Source: Candidatus Zixiibacteriota bacterium (GTDB taxonomy: Bacteria > Zixibacteria > MSB-5A5 > GN15 > PGXB01). Taken from it: 64,000 bases of DNA. Below the pieces are notes generated by a model, which was not told where the DNA came from, ran no database searches, and saw only the letters and a program-made list of their open reading frames with translations. Below, piece by piece: positions 55,100 through 64,000 of the stretch. A program made the translations under genes and the position numbers. The stretch is from NCBI GenBank assembly GCA_900498245.1, contig LS998015.1, positions 743,206 to 807,205 on the forward strand, read 5' to 3'. Positions within the stretch are counted from its first letter, which is position 1. Every line of letters starts with the position of its first letter.

Positions 55100-56686
55100 A
55101 TGTCTGAAAAAAAATTGCGGTTAGCCGGATTAATTATCTTATCACTGATGATTCTTCAACCTGCGGCGGTACGGGCGCAGGGGGATGAAACCAAAATAGT
55201 CGGTCTGTTTCAAAACTACCTTGATCTGATTGTTTCGGGAAATTATGAGTCGGCGCGAGGCTTATGGCACCCGGACATATCGACCCGCGACAATCGTCTG
55301 GGGATCAATTATGAGGGGATCGAAATAAAATCGGATTGCGGCTCACCCGCGGTATATGCCACCAAACAGGTACGAAATGCCCTGTTGCAGAGTTATCCCA
55401 CTGTCGCGGCTCTTGACAGCGACTATTACCGGGTCAATTTTCTCGCGCAAATGGGGGAGCAGAAACTGTCGCACTACTATTATATGAAGAAATTCGGGCA
55501 GGACTTCTGGTTTATCCAGCCCCAGGATTATTTTGCTGTCACCTGGCCGGTCAAGGAATCGAAATATTTCCGGTTTCATGTCAATCCGGTGAGTGAGAAG
55601 TATTTCAATGATTACGGGGTATCTTCGCTCGATGATTTTATCGACCGGGTGGCAACCAGAATCAATATTCCGCCGGAACGGCTGGCGGTCCTGGCCCAGA
55701 ACAAAATCGATTACTACCTCTGCAGTAACGAAACCGAGGTGGGCCGGATTACCGGCCATGTCACCCGCGGGGAATATGACCTGGCCTCGGATGCCGTCAT
55801 AACCTGCATTTTCCCTCATTATCATGAAGTGGGTCATCTGCTGGTCAATTTCAAATTGCAAAACCTGCCGCTGTTCACCCGTTCGTTTATGCAGGAAGGC
55901 ACAGCGGTTTTTCTCGGGGGGAGGTGGCAGCGTTCTTCGGACGTCATGCTCGATTTCGGAGGATATATTGTTCGATATGATATCGCCAATCTCGATTCGA
56001 TTTTAATCAATGCCGATACCGCCAATCCTCTCGGGGCGGATATAAATTATCCGGTGGCGGCCTGTTTCGCCGATTATATGATCACCAATTCCGGGCTGGA
56101 CAAATTTTTCACTCTGTATCGCGCCCTCTCCGGAGATTATGCTTCCTATATCGATGCGAATGTCGACAGTCTTAAGAACATCATAACATCTGTAACCGGG
56201 CGCAAGTGGGATGATTTGCAGACCGATTTTACGAATTTCTGCAAGATTCGCCTGCCTAAAGAGGCCAGAATTTTCCCCGGTGATGTGGTGACATCACAGG
56301 CGCTCGTGACCGAAAAGGGATTCGATTTATCGGCCTCGGACAAATGGATCAAGGTTGTCTATCATCCGGATTCCACCGAAAAAACCGATGCCAGTTTCCT
56401 GTTCGATAAAGATGCCGGGATGAAAGAGAAAAAATCGACCCTGTTTGACGAGCAGTTCAAGGGAAAGGAGACCTTCGCCGGGTATCGCTACGGTATTCGT
56501 CTCGACAAAAATGAAATCGGGGTCTACGATTATTTCACCAATCAGTTGATTGCCAAGTACGTCCGCGATTTTAACCCGAGCCCGGCGTATTATGACAGCA
56601 CCGCGAACCGCTTGACCGCCTTTTTTGACTGGAGCGTTCTGGGGGACAAGATTCCCGAAATGGCCGATCACGAGTTGATCGAGTAG
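55100..56686 (+). CDS. secreted HExxH zinc metallopeptidase-like protein
   Basis: The 528 residues start at ATG 55100 with GGGAGA upstream and a signal peptide (KKLRLAGLIILSLMILQPAA). HEVGH at 242-246 followed by E266 in QEGTAVFLGG fits the gluzincin arrangement also seen in the protein at 24529. A C-terminal domain of about 150 residues (IRLDKNEIGVYDYFTNQLIA) is unrecognised. It is probably periplasmic or secreted. It converges on the next gene with a single nucleotide between the stop codons. Confidence 0.75.
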   Translation: MSEKKLRLAGLIILSLMILQPAAVRAQGDETKIVGLFQNYLDLIVSGNYESARGLWHPDISTRDNRLGINYEGIEIKSDCGSPAVYATKQVRNALLQSYPTVAALDSDYYRVNFLAQMGEQKLSHYYYMKKFGQDFWFIQPQDYFAVTWPVKESKYFRFHVNPVSEKYFNDYGVSSLDDFIDRVATRINIPPERLAVLAQNKIDYYLCSNETEVGRITGHVTRGEYDLASDAVITCIFPHYHEVGHLLVNFKLQNLPLFTRSFMQEGTAVFLGGRWQRSSDVMLDFGGYIVRYDIANLDSILINADTANPLGADINYPVAACFADYMITNSGLDKFFTLYRALSGDYASYIDANVDSLKNIITSVTGRKWDDLQTDFTNFCKIRLPKEARIFPGDVVTSQALVTEKGFDLSASDKWIKVVYHPDSTEKTDASFLFDKDAGMKEKKSTLFDEQFKGKETFAGYRYGIRLDKNEIGVYDYFTNQLIAKYVRDFNPSPAYYDSTANRLTAFFDWSVLGDKIPEMADHELIE

Positions 56687-56687
56687 T

Positions 56688-58760
56688 CTATTTATTTTTC
56701 GTGGAATCGGACAGCATCTGGGTAATGCTGTTCATTCTTTTCATGATGACACCATATTCCGGAAGGTTGTCGTTGCGGGTGAATTTCGTATAATAATCAA
56801 GAGCCTGCCGATATTGGCCCATATGTTCGGCCACCAGCCCCTTATATAGATAGGCGTAATAAGCGGCCGTGTCGCGCGCCATCATCACTTCGCAAAGACT
56901 GTCGGTTTTGGCAAATTCGTTTTTGTGATAATAATAATAGGTCAGATCGGTAAGCAAGGAGCTGTTTTTCGGGTCGACCCTCAGGCCGTCTTCAATGGTA
57001 CTATAGCTTTTCTCGGGCTCATTGGTTTCGCGATAAAAGTCGGCCAGAAAATGATACAGTTCGGGTCGATAGGGGTCCAATTTCAGGGCGATTTTGAGCT
57101 CCTTTTCCGCTTCGGGGTATTTTTTATAGTACTTATACAGGTTTCCCAGCTGCATGCGGTAGGTAGCATTGTACGGGTTGTGGGTCACTAACTGGGAAGC
57201 GTAGGAAAAAGCATCTTCGGTTCGTTTATGGTAAAAGAGATCATTCACCAGCCGGGATTGCAGGGCATCCTGGACCTTACCGTTGATTTCCTGCTCCCGC
57301 CGGTCGGCTTCGGTATAATTGCCGACAGAAAAATAGTAGTCGCGATAGGCCAGAAGCGCCGACTCCAGTTTGGTGTCATTATATTGAAGAAAACGATCCA
57401 GATATGTCACGGTCGCCGCTGGCGTTAAATGTACGACAAACATCGGTACTGCCAGAATCAGTCCCAAGAGACAGAACTGGAATCCCGGGCGCGGCGATGA
57501 TGCACTATCCTTAGAAACGCCTGCTATAACCGCATAGGCGCCCGTCAGGAGTAATCCGACAAGGGGGAAGGCATAAAAATTGAAATCGCGGGCCATCCCG
57601 TCATTGGGATCGATTATAAAAAGGAGAATCAATTGCGAGCCGGCCAGAATGAACAGAGCGGTGGTTACCGTATTCAACTTTGACGACATAATCATGCGGA
57701 CCATGAAATACAAAAAGATCAGCCAGAGCGGGATAAGGAGAAACAGGATATTTAATAGATCAAGCAGATGTCTCGCCGAGAAAAGGGAATAGCCGGAGTC
57801 CGGCATTTTCCCCGATAGAAGCAAAATTCGATTGGCCACACCGATATCACTGCCGGCCCAAATATAAAGTACCGCTACGCCGATTACGCCTGAAAGGACC
57901 GAAATTGCCACGGCCAATTTGCCAGTTGCTTTTTCTTTGTAAAATTTCAGAATCGATATATAAATGACGGCGGGGACGACTGCCAGGAATTGAATATTTA
58001 CTATTGTTCCAAGTATGACAATCCCCCAAAGATAATAGAAGTACCTGAATGATTTGATCCGGTGCCATTTCAAGATTATATATACAACGGCGGCTATTGC
58101 GGGCAAGAGGGGTGGAAGCGGCGATACCATGCCGAAAGAGAGGATAGAAATTCCCGAGAAGAAAGTCAGAAGAACAAAGGCGAGTCTATTGCGGAATGAA
58201 TCCGATAGCAGTTCTGAAATTTTGAAAATCATCCAGATATAAATCAAACCTGATAGAAAGGACGATATCTGATATCCCCATACCGCGGCGGCAATGGCGT
58301 CGGTCTGGATCAAACTGATAATCCGATAAAATAAATAGGGTAGGAAGGTTCCGCCGAATTCGTACCAGGGGATGACCGGAATTTCCCGCTGTGCCATATA
58401 AGCAAGGCGGAGATAGCCGCTGTCATACAAATGCGCCTGAAACCTGAAAATAAGGAATATGGCGAGAGCGGCAATCAGGAAAAGACCCCGCCCGAATATC
58501 TTTCGGGATCCATAGAGCCAATCATTGGAACCGCCCCAATATAGCCCCTGCCCCGGCCGGAAAACGATCCATGCCAGCATGGCTATGGCCATTCCCAGGA
58601 GAATTGAGTAAAGTGCCGGGGAGATGAAAGAGACCTGATTCATCCCCCAATTTACCTTCGCGAAACCGCTCGCGAAAAATATAATCAGCAGAGTGGCTAT
58701 TAGAAGAAGATAGATAATAATGTTATTTATGGATAGACGTGAATTCCGGTCGGTTTGCAT
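56688..58760 (-). CDS. polytopic membrane protein with C-terminal TPR repeats
   Basis: The 690-residue product has about 11 hydrophobic segments in its first 460 residues, in the manner of PMT/GT39-type glycosyltransferases or O-antigen-ligase-like proteins. TPR units follow, with PYNATYRMQLGNLYKYYKKY, ALKLDPYRPELYHFLADFYR and RALDYYTKF. No catalytic DE or DD pair of GT39 was identified with certainty, so the function is open. It lies 12 nt after recR and may be read in the same unit. Confidence 0.75.
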   Translation of the reverse strand: MQTDRNSRLSINNIIIYLLLIATLLIIFFASGFAKVNWGMNQVSFISPALYSILLGMAIAMLAWIVFRPGQGLYWGGSNDWLYGSRKIFGRGLFLIAALAIFLIFRFQAHLYDSGYLRLAYMAQREIPVIPWYEFGGTFLPYLFYRIISLIQTDAIAAAVWGYQISSFLSGLIYIWMIFKISELLSDSFRNRLAFVLLTFFSGISILSFGMVSPLPPLLPAIAAVVYIILKWHRIKSFRYFYYLWGIVILGTIVNIQFLAVVPAVIYISILKFYKEKATGKLAVAISVLSGVIGVAVLYIWAGSDIGVANRILLLSGKMPDSGYSLFSARHLLDLLNILFLLIPLWLIFLYFMVRMIMSSKLNTVTTALFILAGSQLILLFIIDPNDGMARDFNFYAFPLVGLLLTGAYAVIAGVSKDSASSPRPGFQFCLLGLILAVPMFVVHLTPAATVTYLDRFLQYNDTKLESALLAYRDYYFSVGNYTEADRREQEINGKVQDALQSRLVNDLFYHKRTEDAFSYASQLVTHNPYNATYRMQLGNLYKYYKKYPEAEKELKIALKLDPYRPELYHFLADFYRETNEPEKSYSTIEDGLRVDPKNSSLLTDLTYYYYHKNEFAKTDSLCEVMMARDTAAYYAYLYKGLVAEHMGQYRQALDYYTKFTRNDNLPEYGVIMKRMNSITQMLSDSTKNK

Positions 58761-58772
58761 GACAGCGATATA

Positions 58773-59369
58773 TTAAATTTCCTGCCGCCCTTCGAGGGCG
58801 CGCGACAGCGTCATCCCGTCGGCGTACTCCAGATCGCTTCCGACCGGGAGCCCCCGGGCGATTCGGGTTATTTTCAGCCCCAGCGGTTTCAATATCTTGG
58901 CCAGATAAAGCGCGGTCGCTTCCCCTTCGACATTCGGGTTAGTGGCAATTATTATCTCTCTGGTTTTATCGTTGAGGCGCGCCAGAAGTTCCTTGATTTT
59001 CAAATCATCCGGCCCGATACCGTCGAGGGGAGAAATCCTTCCGCCCAAAACATGGTATAGTCCGTTAAATCCCTCCACTTTTTCCAGCGCCGCCAGATCC
59101 ATCGCTTCTTCCACGACACAAATTATCTCCTGCTTTCTTTCCGAATCGGTGCAGATATGGCAGGGGTCGCTTTCGGATATGTTGTTGCAGATCGAGCAGA
59201 ACCCGACCTTTTCTTTGACATCGCGGATGGCGTCGGCCAGATCCAGGGCCTCTTCTTTTGGGGCTTTCAGCAAATGGAAGGCGAGCCGGGCCGCCGTCTT
59301 TCGTCCGATTCCCGGCAGACGCGCCAGACTGGTGATAAGTTTCTCGACCGATTCGGCTGATTTGAACAT
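58773..59369 (-). CDS. recR: recombination mediator protein RecR
   Basis: The 198-residue product has the helix-hairpin-helix region (LARLPGIGRKTAARLAFHLL), a four-cysteine zinc finger (C58, C61, C70, C73 in CSICNNISESDPCHIC) and a Toprim domain (ICVVEEAMDLAALE, ATNPNVEGEATALYL). RecR with RecO loads RecA on gapped DNA. It is 7 nt downstream of ybaB, the usual neighbour. Confidence 0.96.
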   Translation of the reverse strand: MFKSAESVEKLITSLARLPGIGRKTAARLAFHLLKAPKEEALDLADAIRDVKEKVGFCSICNNISESDPCHICTDSERKQEIICVVEEAMDLAALEKVEGFNGLYHVLGGRISPLDGIGPDDLKIKELLARLNDKTREIIIATNPNVEGEATALYLAKILKPLGLKITRIARGLPVGSDLEYADGMTLSRALEGRQEI

Positions 59370-59376
59370 GGTTTAT

Positions 59377-59703
59377 TTAGAACGGGAGGTTCATTCCGGG
59401 AATATTCAGGCCACCGGTCAGTTCCGACATTTTTTCGGACTGCAGTTCGGCCGCTTTCTGGCGGGCCTGATTGACCGCCGCGACGATCAAATCCTGAAGC
59501 ATCTCGATATCATCGGGATTAACCACTTCTTTATCGATTGTAATGCTCAAAATATCCTGTTTGCCGTTGGCGGTAACTTTGACCATGCCGCCGCCGGAGG
59601 TACCTTCGACTTCGGTTTTTTCCAGTTCGGCCTGAATTTCTTCCATCCGGGCCTGCATTTTCTGGAACTGCTTCATCATGTCGCCCAATCCGCCTTTACC
59701 CAT
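59377..59703 (-). CDS. ybaB: YbaB/EbfC nucleoid-associated protein
   Basis: The 108-residue protein has the family layout: helix with MMKQFQKMQARMEEIQAELE, central strands with GGGMVKVTANGKQDI, and a C-terminal helix (DLIVAAVNQARQKAAELQSE) then LNIPGMNLPF. AGGAG precedes ATG. It binds DNA as a dimer. It lies between dnaX and recR, the conserved order in many bacteria. Confidence 0.95.
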   Translation of the reverse strand: MGKGGLGDMMKQFQKMQARMEEIQAELEKTEVEGTSGGGMVKVTANGKQDILSITIDKEVVNPDDIEMLQDLIVAAVNQARQKAAELQSEKMSELTGGLNIPGMNLPF

Positions 59704-59726
59704 CTTTCTATCTCCTATTGAAAATA

Positions 59727-61403
59727 TTATTCTTCCGCTTTTCGTTTGCCGATTATCTCGCCATCGACCCTCTCCACCAGATTACGGAGCTTTTCGTCTT
59801 CCTGGAGAAGTTTTTCCGTATCGATTTTTTCCGGCGGCGGGACCGCTTTGGTCGGAGTAGCCGGTTTCTTATTCATATCGACTTCGAATTTTATCCGCAA
59901 ATTAGTTTTGAAAAAATCGAGCAGGGTGCTGTTAATGACAGAAATATAATTCGGTTTCTCCAGAACCTGCTTCGATGTTCCCCCGGCGTTGTGAAAAACC
60001 GCCGTGATGACATTATCTTTTACTTCCCGCACTTCGGACATCGCCAGAAGCGCCGCGAGCATGGCATTCTGAGCCTTGAGACACTCGATGAACCTGGGCC
60101 AGGAGGTCTGGACGATCGGCAGATTGACCGCCCGCACGGTCACGCCGGGCGTCACTTCGGTCGGCATTGGCGGTTTTTCCGGGAAGAGCGAAGGGGATTC
60201 CTCGGATGCCGATGGTGACGGAGCCGAAGCGCCGAACAGATCCGAATTGATGCTGTCAGGCAAATCTTCCGACGGTCCGGCCAGATGCGCCAGGATCTCT
60301 TCGAACGATACGGTCGATTCCAGACTGGAAAGGCGCAGGGTGGTGGTTTCGAGAAGGAGTCGCGGGTTAATGCCGTTTTTCAGGTCGAGGGTCATCTCGG
60401 TCAGGACTTTTATTATCCGAAGAATATCGCCGGTGGTGAAATAATCGACCTGCTTTTTGAAACTTTCCAGTTCGGAGTCGGACAATTCGAGAATCTTTTC
60501 CGGTGCAACGGCATTTTGCATGACGAGGATAGTCCGAAAATGCTCGATTAACCCGGAACAGAATTCCGGGACTTCCACACCGGCGTCGATCAATTCTTTC
60601 ACCAGCGCCAGTCCCCCGGCGTGATCTTTGGCCGCGACGGTATCGATATATTTGAAATATAACTGCCGGTCGACCAGCCCGAGAGCGTCGATAACATTCC
60701 GGGCGGTGATTTTCTCGCCCGAAAAGGCGGAAAGTTGATCGAGAAGCGAGAGGGCATCGCGCACCGCGCCGTCGGCTTTACGGGCCAGGATGAACAGAGC
60801 GTCATCATCAATTTCTATTTTTTCGGCTTCGGCGATTTTCCGGAGATGAGTTGTCAAGTCGGCGACATTGACCCGGCGAAAATCATACCGCTGGGTGCGA
60901 GAGCGGATGGTCTCCGGCACTTTAAACGGCTCGGTGGTGGCGAAAATAAATACGACATGAGCGGGCGGCTCTTCGAGTGTCTTGAGAAGCGCATCGAACG
61001 CTGAGCCGGAGAGGCGATGCACCTCGTCGATAATATAAATCCGTTTTTTCCCCGAGGTCGGCAGATAGCGGACATTTTCCCGGAGGGTGCGGATATCATC
61101 GACTCCGGTGTTGGAGGCGGCGTCGATCTCGAGGACATCGAGCGAGGAACCGGCGATAATTTCCTGACAGGCCGGGCACTGGTCACAGGGAGTGGGAGTA
61201 GGGCCGTTGACGCAATTGAAAGCCTTGGCGAGGATGCGGGCGGTGGTGGTTTTGCCGGTCCCCCGCGGGCCGGTAAAAAGGTACCCTGAGGAGAGGCGTC
61301 CCGAGGCAAGGCCATTTTTCAGGGTTCGCGTGACATGCTCCTGCGCCACGACATCGTCGAACTGCTGGGGCCGGTATTTTCTGGCCAGAACCTGATAACT
61401 CAT
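59727..61403 (-). CDS. dnaX: DNA polymerase III subunits gamma/tau
   Basis: The 558-residue clamp-loader ATPase has LARKYRPQQFDDVVAQEHV, Walker A GPRGTGKT at 45-52, zinc-binding C64, C73, C76 and C79, DEVH Walker B and SRC-like SRTQRYDF region. The C-terminal tail after about 370 is low-complexity, then a conserved tau-like domain. No clear A-AAA-AAG slip site was located near the gamma boundary. It follows the SRP RNA by only 17 nt and lacks an obvious Shine-Dalgarno. Confidence 0.95.
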   Translation of the reverse strand: MSYQVLARKYRPQQFDDVVAQEHVTRTLKNGLASGRLSSGYLFTGPRGTGKTTTARILAKAFNCVNGPTPTPCDQCPACQEIIAGSSLDVLEIDAASNTGVDDIRTLRENVRYLPTSGKKRIYIIDEVHRLSGSAFDALLKTLEEPPAHVVFIFATTEPFKVPETIRSRTQRYDFRRVNVADLTTHLRKIAEAEKIEIDDDALFILARKADGAVRDALSLLDQLSAFSGEKITARNVIDALGLVDRQLYFKYIDTVAAKDHAGGLALVKELIDAGVEVPEFCSGLIEHFRTILVMQNAVAPEKILELSDSELESFKKQVDYFTTGDILRIIKVLTEMTLDLKNGINPRLLLETTTLRLSSLESTVSFEEILAHLAGPSEDLPDSINSDLFGASAPSPSASEESPSLFPEKPPMPTEVTPGVTVRAVNLPIVQTSWPRFIECLKAQNAMLAALLAMSEVREVKDNVITAVFHNAGGTSKQVLEKPNYISVINSTLLDFFKTNLRIKFEVDMNKKPATPTKAVPPPEKIDTEKLLQEDEKLRNLVERVDGEIIGKRKAEE

Positions 61404-61420
61404 CGGATTATTTTATTTAT

Positions 61421-61687
61421 GGTGTGCACCCACCATTGTCCCTCCAGTTCAAGGTTTCCAAAGTAGCCGGCTCCAGTCCGGCGATCCCGCAACACATACC
61501 GAGCATCACCTACCGTTGCTACCTTCCGGTCCTGGCGGGATTCGGTGCGTCGCCATTGTACAGGGCCTGACCTTCGACGCCGCTTGCTTTATCGACACAA
61601 AAAATGGTTCGGTCCGCTGGTGGGATTCGACCCCGGTGGAGCGGATTCCGGGCTACAGGGCGCCGCTACTTCCCCGTCTAGCACACC
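61421..61687 (-). ncRNA. ffs: signal recognition particle RNA, large bacterial form with Alu domain
   Basis: On the minus strand the SRP core is clear: CACC, CCG, CC and GGAA tetraloop nest with GG, CGG and GGTG arms around the asymmetric CCAGG/AGCAA loop. Upstream is an Alu-domain block (GTGCTAGACGGGGAAGTAGC, then GCGCCCTGTA) that resembles Bacillus scRNA. The ends GGTGTGC and GCACACC pair as the closing helix, giving 267 nt. It binds Ffh for co-translational targeting. Exact ends are inferred from the pairing. Confidence 0.9.
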
Positions 61688-61782
61688 GATTTATAAGTCT
61701 CCCGGCGGTTCTGCCATTATTGTGCGCGGCAGATTTCCTATCTGCCCGTACGCCAATAACTTGCAACCGCCGAAATTTTAAA

Positions 61783-61855
61783 TGGAGCAGAGCGGATTCG
61801 AACCGCCGACCCCCACGTTGCGAACGTGGTGCTCTCCCAGCTGAGCTACTGCCCC
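61783..61855 (-). tRNA. tRNA-Ala (anticodon CGC)
   Basis: The 73-nt cloverleaf has acceptor GGGGCAG/CTGCTCC with the G3-U70 pair that identifies alanine tRNAs. The anticodon loop is TTCGCAA between CCACG and CGTGG, the T-loop is GGTTCGAATCC and the discriminator is A73. CCA is not encoded. It lies 95 nt upstream of the SRP RNA on the same strand. Confidence 0.95.
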
Positions 61856-61913
61856 AAATTTTTCGCATGTTTTTGGCCGGTCTGGGCGGCCACCCCGTTT
61901 TAGAGGGGCTATA

Positions 61914-61942
61914 TATTTAACAAAAAATGGTGCGAAAAGCAA
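61914..61942 (-). promoter_or_regulatory. candidate promoter of the tRNA-Ala/SRP RNA/dnaX unit
   Basis: On the minus strand TTGCTT (61937-61942) and TAAATA (61914-61919) are 17 nt apart, about 60 nt upstream of the tRNA 5' end. Confidence 0.5.
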
Positions 61943-62032
61943 GGGGAAAGGGGGGAGGGGGCATTTCATTTTAAACACCGACGAGGCCAGGACGTTCTTA
62001 ATATAGGGGCGTCTTGCGAAGGATTAATTCAG

Positions 62033-63898
62033 ATGTGGATAATGGGACGAAAATACGTTGAATCCCGGAGAAATGCGACTCATAGCCATATTAAGGTGGC
62101 CAATAACCGCGTCGCCGCTGCTCTATTAATATTGGCGACTTTGGTTACTCCGTTACTTCATGCAGGTCGACCGCATGAGATGCGAAACGACAATGATGAA
62201 ATGACAATCAATTCCCAACCGGTCAAAAATCGAGATTTCATCGATCTGATGACGCCTGCGAAATCCCGCTTTCTGAAGGAATTATACAGCCAATACCCTG
62301 ATCCGAATGATGAAGAAAGGGCTTTTCATGTCTCAATGCTCCGGCTTTTCTATGACGAGTTGACTTTCTCCGAGATAAAAGACTCTCGATTGGTGGTGCT
62401 ATTCATGAAATTGCTTGACTGCCGTCTCGCGGATAGCGTGAGTATCAATAAAATTTATGATGAAGTATTTATCCGGTTCGGAAGTGGTTTGGGCCTTGGC
62501 GATTTCCGTCGCGAGATCAAAGAACGGGTGCGAACGGCATTAGGTATTCGCCGCGATTTCCATGAGTGGACAAAACAGCCTATTCTTGGTATTGGCGATC
62601 TCGCCTATCATATCCTCAAGTTGGGAATAAATCTTGAAATTGAAGCATTCGGGACCGAAAAAATAATACACCCCGATGACTCGATAAGAGTAAAGACAGT
62701 TGACGTAGAGACCTTTGGCGAGAACTTTATCGTTCTATATTTTCACAGCAATAATATGCGAATCAAATATATAAAGGACAGTATCCTGGGATATTATAAG
62801 GCCAATGAAGTTCTTGTCAGAGGGCCATATGATTCCCCGATCGAAGCCGCAACAAGGGCCGCCGAGATCATAGGCGGCGAGCGGGAACCTCATTATAGTG
62901 AAAAATTCGCCCCGAGTTCTGTGGCTCAAATAATGGAGAAAGTGACCGGAGTTGTGGAAATAGCAGGTCCGCCCCTGTTACGAAGTGTGCGTTTATATCC
63001 CTTTGTTTTTCCTTTCCCCGGTGAATGGGATAGGAGTGCGAATTTGGAGGAGCAAGCCTGGGACGCCTACGGTGGTGGGGTGGATATTTATGGATCCCTG
63101 GATGAATTGGTCGCCCTTGATAGTGCCGATTACAGAATTGAAATTCTTATTACAAATTTGAGTGATACCTTGTTTCGGGAATGCTTGAGTCGAGAAGTGG
63201 GAGTACCCGGTGGAACATCCTCAGAAGGATTTCACCAACGTTACTTTTGCGGAATATTTCATCGCCAGAGTGCGGGTCGCGCCGATTCGGGCTCCTATTC
63301 TCTCGGCTGGAAGTTTGTCGATATTAGAAGCGGAAAAGAAACGAAGGCTGTTGATGTGATTGCACTACCGAGCGCCATAAACGGTATCCCTCATTTTACG
63401 GCGATGATAGTAAGCGAAAACCAGGATGATTTAAATCTCGATGCCGGCAATCCGTATCGGGATATTCCCAATTTTGCACCGCCCAAGAAATGGAAAAATG
63501 AGGTCAAATTATGGTTCCCGGTTAAGGGACTACAAGAGGATGATCGGGGTCGCTTTGCCGGGAATGTCGATGTTATATTGAACAAACATAACCAAAGACA
63601 AACCAGTCGGGCCGGAATTATTCGCGAAAGCATGCGATATAGTTATGACGAGGACAATCTTGAATTGACTCAGGAACCGAATCTATCAACATTGAAGAAA
63701 AAGCCCGATGGCTTTATCGGTACATATGAAATAATCAAATCCGGGCCGAACGGTTTCTGCACGATTGATATCCCTTTGAATGGGGTGAAAGCGGGAGACT
63801 ATGATGTTTCCCTATTTGTTACGACAATGGACCCTGCGACAAATAAACGTCGTCTTATAAGTACCGCCTCATTGGAATACCTCCGCGCGGGCAAATAA
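62033..63898 (+). CDS. hypothetical exported protein
   Basis: The 621-residue product has a hydrophobic segment at about residues 27-43 (VAAALLILATLVTPLLHAG) that reads as a signal peptide with a long n-region. The start is ATG 62033 or 62042. The mature part has an alpha-helical first third (about 60-190) and beta-rich later parts (YRIEILITNLSDTLF, then SLYVT-like YDVSLFVTTMDP near the end). I recognise no motif or family. Codons are more AT-rich than in the dnaX operon. It lies alone downstream of a divergent promoter region. Confidence 0.7.
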   Translation: MWIMGRKYVESRRNATHSHIKVANNRVAAALLILATLVTPLLHAGRPHEMRNDNDEMTINSQPVKNRDFIDLMTPAKSRFLKELYSQYPDPNDEERAFHVSMLRLFYDELTFSEIKDSRLVVLFMKLLDCRLADSVSINKIYDEVFIRFGSGLGLGDFRREIKERVRTALGIRRDFHEWTKQPILGIGDLAYHILKLGINLEIEAFGTEKIIHPDDSIRVKTVDVETFGENFIVLYFHSNNMRIKYIKDSILGYYKANEVLVRGPYDSPIEAATRAAEIIGGEREPHYSEKFAPSSVAQIMEKVTGVVEIAGPPLLRSVRLYPFVFPFPGEWDRSANLEEQAWDAYGGGVDIYGSLDELVALDSADYRIEILITNLSDTLFRECLSREVGVPGGTSSEGFHQRYFCGIFHRQSAGRADSGSYSLGWKFVDIRSGKETKAVDVIALPSAINGIPHFTAMIVSENQDDLNLDAGNPYRDIPNFAPPKKWKNEVKLWFPVKGLQEDDRGRFAGNVDVILNKHNQRQTSRAGIIRESMRYSYDEDNLELTQEPNLSTLKKKPDGFIGTYEIIKSGPNGFCTIDIPLNGVKAGDYDVSLFVTTMDPATNKRRLISTASLEYLRAGK

Positions 63899-63914
63899 TC
63901 GCAATTGAAATGAT

Positions 63915-63959
63915 GTCGAAATCGCGCCCCGGTAGGGGCCGGGACTCAGGGGTTTCGAC
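63915..63959 (+). other. structured element after the last gene
   Basis: The outer stem GTCGAAA/TTTCGAC encloses an inner hairpin GCCCC/GGGGC with loop GGTA. No T-run follows directly, although TTTTTTT comes 10 nt later. It may be a terminator-like structure or the start of a regulatory element cut by the window edge. Confidence 0.3.
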
Positions 63960-64000
63960 CTATATTGACTTTTTTTGCGGCTTAAGGAACCCCTTCTCCT

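Noticed and set aside
59727-61403. Possible programmed frameshift producing a short DnaX gamma form
   Set aside because: A GGAAAAAATC run exists only near the 3' end of the gene; no A-AAA-AAG type slip site with an upstream Shine-Dalgarno-like stimulator was found at the domain III boundary.
61618-61640. GGGATTCGACCCC resembling a tRNA T-arm
   Set aside because: It belongs to the Alu-domain part of the SRP RNA on the minus strand; no cloverleaf can be built around it.
1-64000. CRISPR arrays, insertion sequences, prophage or integrase genes
   Set aside because: I saw no regularly spaced direct repeats with unique spacers and no transposase, integrase or phage structural gene in either strand.

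Overview
The window looks like chromosomal DNA of an uncultured Gram-negative member of the FCB superphylum, most like candidate phylum Zixibacteria. This is an inference from gene content, not from a marker phylogeny. The pointers are secreted proteins with type I dockerins of the Zixibacteria flavour, others ending in PNPFNP...YFYR...KM.LLK sorting domains (type IX secretion or FlgD-like fold), a PorV/PorQ-like outer-membrane protein beside a TonB-dependent receptor, and lipid A acyltransferase and heptosyltransferase genes. Most of the DNA is moderately GC-rich. A stretch at about 37.9-41.2 kb is clearly AT-richer.

Layout: 0-6.6 kb has the tail of an HD-GYP regulator, a site-2-type membrane protease, a 1642-residue PQQ-propeller/dockerin exoprotein and a possible small leader ORF. 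7.3-18.4 kb has a thermonuclease, a PKD-containing subtilase, an orphan NtrC-type regulator with an altered GAFTGA loop, an IgGFc-binding-like surface protein and a composite regulator with a degenerate HD domain. 18.6-23.0 kb (minus strand) has a lipoprotein and a housekeeping cluster: HNH nuclease, trpS, scpA, scpB, rluB. 23.3-28.3 kb (plus) is an envelope/LPS block: GT4, membrane-anchored metallopeptidase, LpxL-like acyltransferase, GT9 heptosyltransferase and PfkB-type sugar kinase.

28.8-43 kb has a beta-helix/C39-like/TSP3/C39-like/dockerin giant, bacterioferritin, an MFS carrier, tldD-tldE, a two-gene unit pairing a free-standing prodomain-like protein with a dockerin subtilase, and a protein built of four copies of an unrecognised domain. 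43.1-48.3 kb (minus) is a tightly overlapping signalling operon: periplasmic binding protein, membrane histidine kinase, two single-domain receivers, and a receiver-kinase hybrid. 48.6-55.0 kb (plus) is a TonB receptor, CTD exoprotein and PorV-like cassette. 55.1-58.8 kb has a secreted metallopeptidase and a membrane-TPR protein. 58.8-61.9 kb (minus) holds tRNA-Ala(CGC), a large SRP RNA with an Alu domain, dnaX, ybaB and recR. A hypothetical exported protein closes the window.

Two themes dominate. One is export and display of large surface proteins through at least two C-terminal tags (dockerin and type-IX-like CTD). The other is multi-domain signalling. No phage genes, insertion sequences or CRISPR arrays were seen. 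The most unusual items are the free-standing prodomain next to its subtilase, the tandem C39-like exoprotein, the Alu-bearing SRP RNA, and the four-fold repeat protein.
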